Shown here one piece after another: positions 38,150 through 51,063 of a DNA stretch of 64,000 nt. The notes under the pieces were generated by a model. The model saw nothing but the letters and a program-made list of their open reading frames with translations, searched no databases and was not told the DNA's origin. A program made the translations under genes and the position numbers. The DNA comes from Crotalaria pallida (Eukaryota; Streptophyta; Magnoliopsida; Fabales; Fabaceae): positions 123,749,290 to 123,813,289 of the forward strand of contig CM075649.1 of the NCBI GenBank assembly GCA_037953625.1. Direction: 5' to 3'. Position 1 is the stretch's first letter; each line of letters opens with the position of its first letter.

Positions 38150-38493
38150 TACCAAATTGCTTTACCCCCTATGTTTTCCAATTTGCACAATGTCTTTCAT
38201 GTGTCTCAGTTGAGAAAGTATGTTAGTGACCTGTCCCACATCATTGAGTTGATTCCATACAACTCAAGGTTAATCTTACGTATGAAACGTTACCCTTGAG
38301 AATTGATGGGCATAGTGTGAAGAAGTTGAGAGGAAAGCATATTCCTCTGGTTAAGGTAGTGTGGAGTCAAGTGAATGGTGAGGATGCTACTTGGGAGCTT
38401 GAAAGTAGCATGAGGGCTTCGTACCCTCATTTGTTTGAAACAGGTACGTCATTTCTCGAGAACGAGAAATCTTCAAGTTGCGGAGGAATGTAA
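38150..38493 (+). pseudogene. pol: Integrase C-terminus and chromodomain of element A
   Basis: 'NLHNVFHVSQLRKY'-type text (38182-38222) is followed in another frame by L-R-G-K-H-I-P-L-V-K-V-V-W and D-A-T-W-E-L-E, the degenerate chromodomain at the end of Tekay polyproteins. Chromodomains of this clade guide integration to marked chromatin. The frame is broken before the domain. Confidence 0.8.
38475..38488 (+). promoter_or_regulatory. Polypurine tract of element A
   Basis: AAGTTGCGGAGGAA directly before the right LTR. The GGGGACGAAATTCC block of C is here degenerate (TTTCTCGAGAACGAGAAAT). Confidence 0.6.
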
Positions 38494-41400
38494 TACCTGC
38501 AATTTCCTCAATTATTTTCTGTATTTAAAAATGAAATAGAAATTTATTTATTTGATTTACTGGTTGGAATTTTATTTCCATAATTTGATTAAATTAGTAT
38601 TTGATTGGATTTTTCATGAATTTATTAATTTGTGAAATTTTCTGTTTTTATTTATTTAAAAACCGTGGGAATTATATGTATTTTATTTAAATTAGATTTT
38701 TTATTTTGTACTCCCTTTAAAGTGGAGAAGGAAAATTTTATTTCCCCTCTTCTATGTGTTGTACGGCCAAGCCCTAGAGTTGGGAGAAAAAATTTAAGCT
38801 TACCCTATAAGTTAAGTGAGGAGATGTATTTAGAGCCAAAATTCAAATTTAAAATGAGCCTTAATTATCTGTTTTCTCCATGAAACACTTAGGAGACAAT
38901 GCATTAATGACCCTATTAATTATGTCTTCCACAAAGACATAAGTCACAAATCCTAAACTACCCAAAATTTGCAAATGAGCCCCTCTTGCCGTTTGGTTTG
39001 TTCAAACCCCCCCCCCATTTTAGTTGGTGAACCCTAACTTAAACTCCCTATAAATACCCTTCATGTCTTAAGACACCCCCCTTATGCTTCATACCACTTG
39101 AACAAAAAAAAAGAAAGAGAGGTGAGAAAAAGAGAAAGAAACCGCGAGGGAGAGGAAGGAAGAGGAAGAGGAAGATTTGATTTTCTTGCTTGATTTTTGT
39201 TCTTCCATTAGGTAATGTTCTTCTAGCTTGTGTTCTTTCTTCTTTTCTTCTTTTTTTTTCCGGTTTTCATGAGCTTCAAAGTAGGGTTTCTATTGATTTT
39301 TGACTTTAAGCTCTTGCATGTCACATCTTCTTGTTCCTCATGCTTTTTTATACTTGGTTATGCTTGGATTGAAGCTTGAAAACAAAAAAAATAAACATGC
39401 ATCAACACCTATGACACTCACGGTTTTGACCCCCTTTTGGTTTAAATAATTTTTGAATCTTTGATTTGTGTTTTTATGCTTGATCAAGAGTTGATTGATG
39501 ATGTTCATGAGCTATGAGTTGTTGTTTTGCAAAAATTTCTCTTGATTCCCCATTGCATGTCACGGCCTAGGGTTTCAAATTGGGGGAAATGAAATTATTT
39601 TCTTATGCATGTAATTAATTGATGATTCTTGTTATTTATTTGGTGTATTTTCGGTTTCTAAGTGGAAAAGCATGATAAATGAATTTTTGTTTTGAGTTGT
39701 CCTTCTTAGGGTCATACGGTTTTGACCTAGGGTACATGCATGTGTATTTAATAAATTTTGATGCATGATTTTTGTTTAAGTATGTGTATAATCTACATAA
39801 GTTCATGTACTTATTGATAAAAAAAAAACGTGTATGCTTTTGATGTGTGTATTCGGCCATAAGAAAAGAAATGAGTAAATGATTTTGTTACATGAAAATG
39901 AAATTAGTGTTTGAATGCTTGAAATAAGTTATAGTGATATAAGTGCTTATATTTGTAGTTTTTAGCTTATTTTATTTTGATCCATTCTGCCATGCATGTG
40001 TTTTGGATGAAATGATTTTTATCCTTTGAAAATTAAATTGTGTTTAAGTGCATGCCATGAATCATGTTGAATTAAGTGTGTAAGTTTGTGATTTTCAGCT
40101 CATTGGTTTTCGATTCAATTCGGCCATGCATTTTGAGTGTACTTAGGAAATTTTGGTTTTATGAACATAGACTTGCATGTTGGTTCGTGAAGTTGATTAA
40201 GTTGTTTGAAGCAATGAAAGGTTATATGTTTGGCTTATTTCTTTGGTTTAATTCTGTTTGTAAGTATATGAATGTTTAAGTGATTTTTATTCTTTAAAAA
40301 TGAACTTGCATGATAATGCTTCAAGTTGCTTAAGTCGATTTAAAGTGTTTGAGTTTGTAATCTTTGGTTTATTTTGGTTTGTGCAATTCGGCCTCATTAT
40401 GTATAAGTAGGTAACTAAGTGATTTGGTGTTGGATAAGTGACTAAATGTTTGAGTTTATTTAAAAAAGTGTTGTTTTGATGCTTTATTGAATTATAGAAA
40501 AATTTATGAATGTTGTTTGGTCTTGAGGTATAATTCGGCCAAGGTAAGTTTAGTAGGATAGGAATTTATTTTGTTAAATGCTAATTGATATTTGAGAAGT
40601 ATATGACCTATGTGAAGATAAAAGCTAAGCGTTTGTGCTTATTTTTAAGTGTTTGGTTTGGAACCAAGTTTTTTTACTAAAAGTGTTACTTGATGCTTGA
40701 TGCCTATGTGCTTACTTGTATAAATTTATAAAATGCATAGAGTAACATGAGCTATTTGAGTATATAGATTTATGTGTTAGGGTTTTGTTTGTCGTTAAGG
40801 AAATTAAACAATAATTGAAGGGTATTTGCTTATGTGCTAAACTTGTAAGAAATTAATTTATTTTAAGTTTGTTTGCTTTGATTTATTTGGAATTGTTGGT
40901 TATGTTTAGTGGATGTCCAAGGTTTGTTTTATGATAAAAAGCTTGAATTTTAAAGTGTTCAAGTGCTTACTTTGTGTTGAAGCTTGTTTTGAAGCAAAAT
41001 GTGCTTTTACGATGTTTTTGGATTTTATTAAAGTCATTTTTGTAAATCAGTTCTTTGCTGTCCAGAATTGTTTTGATTTTCTTACCAATTTTAAAAATGT
41101 GTTCAAGTGATTTAAAGTAAAGCTTTTAAGTGGTATTTGATTTAGGAAAAAGCCAGAAGTAAAAACGTGAATTTTTCGGTGTTTTCGGATATGAATAAGG
41201 TGTTGTCCAAGGCGGACCAGCAGCCGGTATTCGCTTTTAAAATTTAGTTATGGATTGTTTTCAATGTATTTTAAAGTATATGAGCTGTCACTTTACTTTG
41301 GAACGATTTGAGAAAAAGAAATGCGTTTTCGTTTTACCCGAAAGGATTTATTTTAAGTTTTAGAGTTTTGGCAATAAAGAACAAATAAGTTATCTGGAAT

Positions 41401-41861
41401 TTTGTATTAATGCGTTATGTTTAATTTGAGGAAATAAAGGTACCGCTCTCGAGCGTGATCGTGGGAATCGGAGTTTCGTGGATTCTCAGAGAGTTTCAGT
41501 TCGCAACTAAGGTGAGAATAATAGCTTATCTGGAATGTATGCCATGATTAAATGAGTTTAGTTTCGATTGTTTAATCGGAACCGTGATCGGATTATGGTC
41601 AAGTAGTGTGAGGGCAATTGGTCTGTTTGATTGTTTGGCTCCTCTCACGAAAGACTAAGATCACTATTGCATTTATGTGTTGTTGCTTGATTAAGTTATG
41701 TGAACATGGGAATATAAAATATTATGCCTGCTAATGCATGACGATTCATTATGTTTTATTGTGTTTGCATGATGCATGCCATTGAAAGATAAAATTAAAA
41801 GTGATGAATGAATACTATGAGATTGAGGAATTAAAGATTGAAAGTGAATCTCTCTTATGAG
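38489..41861 (+). repeat. Right (3') LTR of element A, proximal part
   Basis: Starts TGTAATACC and follows 21843-25113 closely, with an extra ~150 bp near 38690-38830 not in the left LTR. It breaks off after ATGAG (41857-41861) where TGTAACACCCC begins. The left LTR continues there with 'taccaagacaaa', which I do not find later in the window. Confidence 0.85.
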
Positions 41862-44800
41862 TGTAACACCCCGATTCGGCAACTTGAAACTTAAACTCAA
41901 AGTAGTGAAAATTAGGGCCATTTTTTTTAAAACAAGTATTACACAATATGAGAACATCTAGGTTTTAAAAACAGTTACAATTTAAACTCGTGTTCTCACA
42001 TTGCATAAACCTTTCAAGTTCCGAACCGAGATGTCACAAGACACCGCACTTTGAAACTCGTTTTCAAAAGCATCATTCAAAACGTAGCCCGTTTACTTGT
42101 TTCAAAACATTCATGTTTAATAAAATTTTAATTGGGGTACAGTATGGTAGAGCTAGGTTACTAAGAACTTACAATGGGTACGTTCCGCCAGGAGAAATTC
42201 CTAGCTTCTAGTCGTTGCTTCCTATTACTTGTCGTCTAACTCCGGACTTTGATTGATGAAGCCCACCACGCTTCCACTGCGCCATCTACCCGTTGCAATA
42301 TCAGCGATTGTCGATACGACAACAAGGTAGGAGAGAGTCAGTGTTCTGAACACTAACGGGTTGACCTTGCGGTCTCAGAATAGATTCGAAGTAGAAAGAG
42401 ACAGAGAATATAACATAACTATATAACTACAACAAAATACTAAAGAATGCAATCATCATCAACATCAATGCATCTAGCATGTTATAGCATGAATCACAAC
42501 AATAATATAATCATCATCATCATCATCATAAACACCATTACATTATTCGATTTCTTATCATCACAATCCCACAATCTTTCTTATGAGCTTTCACAACTGT
42601 TCTCAATCCTTCTTTCCTCATAATTCCACATTACTCGTTCCAAGAATTCTCTCATCTTATAAATCTTATTCGGTGCTTAATGCTTTAACATACTTTTCTT
42701 TGAAATCTCTTTGTCTTTTAAGTTTTATTGTTTCGGTTAGCATCAATGATGAGGGGGAAACATCATTGAGCTCACACACGTCTACATCTTCTCAGTCAAC
42801 CACCCAACCTAGTCGGAAGCAAACAGGAGTACAGGACCTTTACCACGCGGGCACGACAGCTGTCACAACACATAAATGGTCCCAGACCAGGAGGCTCTGC
42901 CTCAAATCATAATCATAATAATAATAATGCATGCTCTCAGCGGCAATCACAAATGCCCCGTTCCAGTCCCTCTCACTGTTCTCGATTTGCAATCAAGGGG
43001 GCGACAATACAATTCTAGTTCCGGTGTAGAACGTGCCACGGCATTAGACTCAGTCCCCACCACGTTAGTGCGCCACTTGTGGGATTGTTCTGCCTAGAAT
43101 GTACTCTAGACTTCTTGACGTTTCACCGTCATCGTCCTCCCCTCATGCAATCTCCTCCCAAGTATCCGCAGATACCTATGGTTCCTTCCTCTCCACTACT
43201 TCGATACGACACTCATGCCTCACCGCGTTTGTGAATGTCTTTTAAAGTTTCAGCATTTTAATTAGCGGCTTAATCCTAACAGTCGGCTCGTCCTTGGTGC
43301 ATCCCTTCAACGAAGCCCGACCACTAATCGCAATTCGTTCCCCCTAAATCTCAAATGGCATCATGCCTCAAATCACTTTCTCATCATCATCACAATTCAC
43401 ATAAACTCATTCTCAACATATTTCTTATCACATCATCAGTATCTTTCCTCGTCTTTCTCAAAATATCTTTTCGCAAAACTTTTTCAAAATTCTCTTTTCA
43501 AAAACCTTTTTCAAAAATCACATTTTTGGGTGAGTGTTAATGGAGGAGCAAGCTCAACTCAACACTAAGCTTCTTCCCAAAAACATGAACGAGGAATCAC
43601 ATCTCTACTCAACCACTTTCTCACTTTCATAATCACATCCTCTTTCCAATCTCAACTCTTTCCACTCAAATATCAATTCTCTTTCTTTCACTCTTTATCT
43701 CTTTTGCATTCCATTCTCATCACACTTTATCTCTTCCTTAATCATTCTCATATTTTCATTCTCATCTCATCACGTATTTCTTTCTCAATCATTTCTCATG
43801 TTTCTTGTTTATTTCTCTTTTCCTTTTCCATTTATCTTATTACTTCCACAATTCCATCATCATCATTTCGCTATCCCGACAAAATTAAACAATATCTAAA
43901 CAAAATAAAGTATGCGCAACAAGTAAACATATGATGATGCATAGCAAATAAACATTTAGTATGCAAACAGAACATCTAGCACCCATATTTGTATCGCCTA
44001 ATTCGCAGTACTCTCACAATCCGTCCATTCGGATTGCGAGCAACCGCGTTACGGGACCACAACATTCTCACTCACCTGGATGACGACACATCCAAAGGCT
44101 TCCCAAGATTTCCAGTCGCTAACCTTGCCACGTTTCCTTCGCGTCCGACACCCGAACTAGACATTTTTCCCCGTGCGTTAGAAACGATTTACGTGAATTC
44201 TTAATTTCATTTTAAAACACTTTTGAAATAGTTCCCTTTTTAAAAGCACATTGCCAATATCCAAAGGACTTTAAATCCAAATCAAATCTCAAAAAGAGTT
44301 TTCAAGAAAACTTTGAAAACAATCTCTTGATCAATTAAAATCCATTTATCTTAATTAAAAACACTTTGGTTGAAAAGATTACTTTCTTTAAGCATTGAAT
44401 GGAAAACAACTCTTTGAAAATCTTTATTAAATCAAATACCAAAAATTCAAGAAGGTAAAACTTCAAAACCAATCAATTTGATTTCTTTAATTTCTAAGCT
44501 TCACACATCCACAAACACTGATCAAAGAAGGTTCTTTAAAATTTTCCAAATCAATTTAAGTTATTTAAATCATACTTTTTAAACAAAACATTTTTCACAA
44601 CAATACTCACAAACAGTATTCAATACAATTCAATTAACACAAAACAACACATATAAAGCAATTAAAGCATTCACAAACACACATCATGCAAGAATCACAT
44701 TTTAATCATTCAGAACCATCAATTGAGTTTTAATCTTAATAAATTAATTTAATTACACTTAAGAAAATAATTTAACTTAATCTTCTAATTAATTTAACAA

Positions 44801-47230
44801 AACCGAGTCACACAGGGTCCTTATTTTCTAATCACAAATAAAATTTAAAACTAAAAATCATTGAATCAACATTACCAAAAATCTTTTCACATAATCAAAC
44901 CAACTTATGTATTTAAAAATCAAAAAGATAAAAGAGGAACACACATCACTTTCAACAAGCACCTAGCATCATGCACCTAGAATATAGCCATTTACAAAAG
45001 TCATTTCATGAAGAAAAATCTTTCCAACCCATTAAGCATGCATTGGCCGAATTATACATATATATAATTTTACAAAGATTTAATGCACAATTAAATAGAT
45101 AAAACCATGAAATCATTTTCTTTCTTTTAGAACCAAAACCGTGAGCATACAAAAAGGAAAACCAACAATTTTAATTTCATTTTCAAAACAAAATCAATTT
45201 AAATCACAAACCCCTGCACATATTTTCTTTTAAATTTATTTCTTTCATGCATGTACTTTTTGGACCCTTAGATTCAATTAACTTCATCATGCATGCACCC
45301 TAGATGGGACACAAAGTTAACCTTCTACCTATATCTAGGTTGGCCGAAAGTCAACATACAAAAAGGCATGGTTTTCATTCATTTTTCAATACACACAAAA
45401 ACACAAAAATCAAATCACATCATGTAGGTTTTCAAGACTCATTTTCAAAGCATCAAACTACACAACTCATTCACATCCACATGCATCAATTTTATTAAAA
45501 CAAAATCTTCTTCAAACATGCATAAAAATAAACTTAAGATCATAACTTTTGTCAAGTCAAAAATAAAGATTTAATTTTAACTTTATGAAAACAACATGCA
45601 TGAACATAAAATTACTAAATCTAATCTTAGAAGAAACATGCATCCACTTTTACAAAATAAAAACATGGGTTTCCCTTTTTAATTAAGCATGGCCGAATGG
45701 CCTCCTTAAAAATAAAACATGCACAAAATAATCACTTAAACAAATCATGGTTATGCTTTGAAAAATTATTTTAGTTTCTTTAATTCTCTTCTTGAAAACC
45801 GAAACACATACTCAAGAAGGAAAACATGATCTCTTCATGAAAATCAAACATACACAAGATTAAGCACTAAATCAAAACATATTCATACCCAAAAATCAAT
45901 TTAAAACTTGTTACTTTGATTTCCTCTTAAAACCGAGGCACATACAAAAGAAAACATAGTCGTTTCCCTTGAAAAATAACATGCACAAATTTAAATCAAA
46001 TAAGAACATCATTAAATCAACATGCAAGACTAGAACTTTAAACCTTTTTACAAAGCAAGTTTAGATCATAAATTTATTCAACAAATAATTATGGAAACAC
46101 ATCATAGGTCACGGTTTAACAAAGAGATCTAACATACAAAACCAAAAATTTCACTTCATTAAGAAACAAGTTTAGATCATGAATTTTCTTGACAATTAAT
46201 CACATAAACATATATAAATCACGGTTTAAAGGAAGAAAATCAAACATGCCAAGAGATATATTTTAGGTTTTACAAAAAGTTTAGTTTTCTTTAGATCTTT
46301 AAAGGTGTAGTTTAGAAAAACATTAGATCCATCAAAAGAAATTTCCAACCGAAACCACAAACACAAGATCACATATTACAAAATACTTAGAGTCCTTAAA
46401 GTCCATGATTAAAGGAGATCAACACATAAGATCATCTTTTAAGTCATAAAAATTAACATGCAAAGAAGAAAAAGAAGTGGATCTACAACTAGAAAAGAAA
46501 AATCTACACTATTACAAAAATCTTCCTCTTGATCTTCAAATCCTACCATGATAAGGGGTTGGTTCTAGATCTAACACTCTTGATCTACAAGGGACTCTTC
46601 ATGGTTTGGCTTGGATTTTCTTCTTCCTCCTTCTCCATACTCCACGGTTCTCTCTCTTTCTCCACATGGTTCTCTCTTTTTATTTGTATATGTGTCTCAA
46701 GAGCAAATGTTACTCTTGGAGACTTTAGGTGTTTGTGTTGGAAATGTGGAATGGAGGAAATGAATGAATGGAAGCAACAAAGGGAAGAAGGAAGTGAAGG
46801 AATGAATGGAAAGAATGGGAGGAAATAAACTAAGGGTGAAACATCACTTCCTCCCTTGGGTCCTTACTTGGTTCGACTATACAAGTAGCTAGGAGGGTAA
46901 TTTTTGTCAACACTAAACCTATACTTGGTCTCCAAGGTTCCCATTTTCTTTTTCTTTTCTTTTTGTTTTATTTTCCTTTTAGCTTAGTCAACATGCGATG
47001 CTTCACCACCTTACACATACACACACTCATACAAGTGTCACTCATATACACACAACACACATGCATCATGCATACAAGCACTCACCAAACCGTGACACCT
47101 ATGCACACACATGCCTACAACTTTTATTTCTTAATTAAACTCATTCATAATTACTAATTTACATAATCAAGCACTTAACACAATCATACACACATATATA
47201 AGCACACATTCATAAATCAAGCACACACTT
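41862..47230 (-). mobile_element. Family X LTR 'B', minus strand, truncated by element C
   Basis: Starts TGTAACACCCCGATTC, the inverted 3' end of an X-type LTR, and runs through the usual landmarks: an 'agtcggaagcaaacaggagt' passage (42813), 'tatccgcagatac' (43153) and 'accgtgagcata' (45139). It stops at 47230 where C begins. By comparison with 2100-2562, about 470 bp of its other end are missing. No target duplication or gene is seen. The run of (CAT)n is near 42505-42528. Confidence 0.75.
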
Positions 47231-47492
47231 TGTAACACCCCAAAATTTTAATCCCCGATTAATGAAATGTTAATTATAAATTAATTATAATTAATGATTT
47301 CTCTAAATAATCCTTGATTAAAATATGTGTTTATGTAGTTAGAGAATTATGTGAAAGTATTTAATAAATATAATAATGCATGAAATAATATTTTTGCATA
47401 TTAGTCCCTGGGTTGGGACCTAGAAGCAAGTATAAGGAAAGATTTTGGAGGGAAAGTAAATAAAATAATTATTTTTCAAAAACTGGGTAAAA

Positions 47493-48881
47493 TACTCGAG
47501 TATTTTCTGGAATACTCGAGTATTCTGGACAGAGTTGCACGAGTTAGTGCGTTTGGTGAGTCACCATCAACGATTCCGTGTCGTTGACACGAAATCATCA
47601 CCTTGCCACCATCATAGTAGTCGTGTCGACCTGCATGAGTGTTTCCTCACTCTATTTAAGCTCAGCAACTCCAATTTGTGGAGATTCTTGGCCAAATTCG
47701 AAGTTGTTGGAGCAGCTAGGGTTCTTGATTTGTCTCCTTCAATTCTCTTTCTCTGTGTCAAATTGAACCACAAATTAAACACTAATACAAAGCTCACATC
47801 ACGAGCTTTGTATAAACACCAAAATCGTGAGGATTGAGTGAGTGTGGTGGAAGATTCAAGGCTTTGAAGTGGAGCTGTTCTTGGTCAAGCTGTGTTTGGA
47901 GCTTACTTTGATTTTGATTTCTTGTAAGCTCACGAGTCCTTGAGTTCTAAATTCGATTTCTATAGTTAGTATGTGTTGCATAGAGTATAGAAAATCTAAA
48001 ATCCCCAATTCTTATCTCTGTTTCATGTGTGAACCAATTCAATTTTGGTGGTGCACTCAAACTGCTCTGCATGTGATGCTTAAAGCTGTTCTGGGTGTTG
48101 AGGAGCCTTTTTCTTGCAAATCCTTTGTTGATTCACGTCTGAGAGGTAAGGGGAAGTAATTTCGTACACTAGATAGAGTTTAAATTCCATTAAATGCATT
48201 AGAGAGCCACCAAGAGGCTCTAAGGGCTTAGATTGAATAGGAACTTTGGTTTGGAGACCAAGTCATGCTCTAAAACTGTGTTGAGCAAGTTCTAAGTCAT
48301 GCATGTGAACTTAAATGAACACTATTTCATGAGTATTGTGCTTATTATACAATTTGAGGTGTTGAGTTGTCAAATTGTGTATTTTATGTATTAAGGATTG
48401 ATTCTCTGTCAAATCTGTAATTTGATATGAAATGAGTGTTGTAACATGTTCTATTTATGATATATGAACTTTGTGGATCCCTGGATTGGACTAGAGTTGA
48501 GTAGAACTGAAAATGGTGTGTTAAAACTAAGATTTCAGTCTGTTCTGCTGGGAAACACTCGAGTAATGGACAGGGTACTCGAGTAAAATGTTTGTAAAAC
48601 AATGTAATTTGAGCAAGAACACTCGAGTATTGTGTCTAGTACTCGAGTATCGAGTAAGACCTGATGAAATGTTAAGGCAAACCACTCGAGTAATGCAAGG
48701 GTGATTCGAGTATTCTGGAAATCATGATGAACACTCGAGTAACCCATGAACTACTCGAGTAATTTAATGAATTTGAAACCCAAATCCCCAGAAAGTCATG
48801 AACACTCGAGTAACCCTAAGAACACTCGAGTAATCTGGAAAAGTTGAAAAACACTCGAGTATGCTGAATTATACTCGAGTA
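47493..48881. repeat. Seven pairs of (T/C)ACTCGAGTA palindromes in the C 5' LTR, all 20 bp apart
   Basis: CTCGAG starts at 47495/47515, 48558/48578, 48622/48642, 48685/48705 (second is TTCGAG), 48734/48754, 48805/48825 and 48854/48874. Spacing within each pair is exactly 20 bp. Distances between the six clustered pairs vary (49 to 71 bp). The sequence between paired sites is not conserved. Confidence 0.95.
47651..47660 (+). promoter_or_regulatory. Possible TATA box of the C LTR (repeated at 55861-55870)
   Basis: TCTATTTAAG is the best TATA-like string in a fairly GC-balanced part of the LTR, about 430 bp from its start. If used, U3 would be short and the palindrome cluster and LTR ORF would lie in the transcribed leader. 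Confidence 0.35.
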
Positions 48882-49587
48882 ATTTACCTGAACCTGAGAA
48901 ACACCATTTTCAATTCTGACTTAGTAGGTTAAGAATTTAACTATAATAATCCAAAGGATCTGAACTTAAAAGAGATTGATTAATATAAGTGTACCGTTTG
49001 GTGACGGTTCTTTTTAAAGATAAACTATGCCTAGGTGGCCAATAAGGTATTAATCAATTTCCTTTAAGCTTAGAAAGTGATGCATTCATTCTGGAGTTGG
49101 ATGGTAGGACGTATATCATGTTTTTGGTAAACATGTGGAGGGCCTCTGGGAGTGCCAATACGCTTGCTTGACGACACGTTGTTGACGTGGTCAGCTTAGT
49201 GGATGCCGATATGATTATCCGTTTGGATGACGGGATATGCTCGGGTGGCATGGATTCCAAGCTTGTCGTGTACATTCTAGGTGAATGTACGAATTGTTGT
49301 ATACCTAGGAATACAACGCACGGTTGAGTGCTGGGTTGTCAGGGATGGACATCAGAGAGTGATATAGTTTGATGAAGATAGACTTGAGAGCTAAATTCAT
49401 GCATCATGTCACTCATTTAAATTAAGTGTAATAAACGAAATGAGTATGAGCATCCTATGTGCATTCAATAACTGCTAAGTGCTAAATGCGATTGTTGTTC
49501 ATTTTTGCATACTTACATATTCATATTGTATAAATTTATACTCTATTGATTATGTGTATAGAAATGCTCACCCCTATGCCCTTGTAG

Positions 49588-49806
49588 GTGATGTCTCGTT
49601 ACATCGCTTGCATCGAGATCCGGCCACTTCCTAGTGGCATATGGATCTATGAGGACCATCGTGCGGTATTCGAGGGAGAGGTGGAGATCACCTTCTACCA
49701 CCCGAACCCGTTGATTCGATTTCGTCCTCGTAGATTTAGGATTCCCATCATATACACTATGCACGTACCCCCGTTTTACACATACCATGGACCACCTCCC
49801 ACATGA
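49588..49806 (+). pseudogene. LTR-embedded ORF of C, truncated copy (72 aa)
   Basis: Same start and reading frame as 57815-58288 but closed by TGA at 49804-49806 where the 3' LTR copy has CGA. The coding pattern continues in frame beyond the stop. Because the two LTRs were identical at insertion, this is a later point mutation. Confidence 0.5.
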
Positions 49807-50778
49807 CCAGCTCGCTCTTATCACAGTTTTCGTTTTCGACCTACCCGCTCACACCCTTTTTCTTCTAGAGTCGTCCGCGAGGAGACTCCCCTTTCTGATC
49901 CGAGGAGCCCAATTAGGGTCACACCATCTCCCGACCCTGTACCCAGTGGTAGGGTACACTCCCCTTCGGATGGGATCGAGGAGGATCCAGTGGAGGACGA
50001 GAGCGGAGGCGAGCCTGTCGTGCATTCTGCTGGGAGTGACTGGAGAGATGACGATCCCTAGGTATGTGTATATGGTTTATGATGTGGATCTAAGGATCCG
50101 ATGTGGCGTTGCTGTGGAGGAGATTTTGCTGCTGCTGATGATGATGATGTTACTCTTTTGCTGCTTGGAGACTACTACTACTACTACTGCTGATGTTGCC
50201 AGATCTATGTGACCACCTCTAGAGTTCATATTTTGGTTATGTATATATTGTAGATATACTTTTGGAGCACTCTAGGGTTATGGTTTTATCTTGAGCATAG
50301 ATCTCTATGGACTTGTATATGGATCTTGGAGAGTTATGTTGGGACTATGTACTTATGACTTTTTTTTTCTTATGTATATATAAATATATCAAACCTATGT
50401 TTATCTTTTATTTAATTGTATAGTCCTATAATTATCTGCTCACTCTGATTTAATCATTAAACGAGTTCGGCTACATGGTATCAATTTCGCGAATCAAAGC
50501 AAGGGAAGCTTCATTTACCTTCTATTATATAAATACGATTTTGAAACACGAATGTTACCCAATTCATGAAAAGGTTTTAGAAATTGCCGAATTCGATACA
50601 ACTGTTTGAAATGAGTTAGAAGTTCTTCTCCAAGTATTCCAAATTTTGATTTGTGCACCCGCTTTAAAAGAAAATTTTACTTTTACATTTTATAATACTT
50701 ACAAGTCCATATCTTCTCCAATATAATAGCTTAATTTCTATATTATACTTGGTATACTGGGAAGGGTGTCACACTAAG

Positions 50779-50790
50779 TGGTATCAGAGC
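50779..50790 (+). promoter_or_regulatory. Primer-binding site of element C
   Basis: TGGTATCAGAGC, five bases (CTAAG) after the 5' LTR, complementary to the 3' end of plant initiator-Met tRNA. Confidence 0.95.
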
Positions 50791-51063
50791 AAAAGTCAGA
50801 TCCTATAGTAGTGGAAGTAGTTTCAGAAAGGTAGCCATCAACATCAAGCAGGTATCTCCAGGGCATGTTCATTATCTTGACTGTTAGTATCTTGCTTACT
50901 GAGCTTTAGATACAATTGACTTGTTTGTATCTTGTCTCTTTTGAGCACAAGACGCAATTGAATGTGAATTTAGAATTTTAAGCTATAGCCTTAGTATAGG
51001 TGGTGTAATTAAAGTTTTTTTAGTTCAACATATGTGACCATAAGCCCATAGCGCAGGTCTATT

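Larger units (their letters stand above)
47231..50773 (+). repeat. 5' LTR of element C
   Basis: 3543 bp. Contains a CTCGAG palindrome pair near its start, a possible TATA box, a cluster of six more palindrome pairs and a small ORF that is nonsense-mutated in this copy. The microsatellite with GAT and ACT repeats is near 50137-50192. Confidence 0.95.

Noticed and set aside
47535..47837. 100 aa frame in the C LTR, repeated at 55745-56047
   Set aside because: Open in both LTRs, but these are near-identical by origin. There is no acidic tail or motif shared with other LTR families, and overlapping frames on both strands are equally open.
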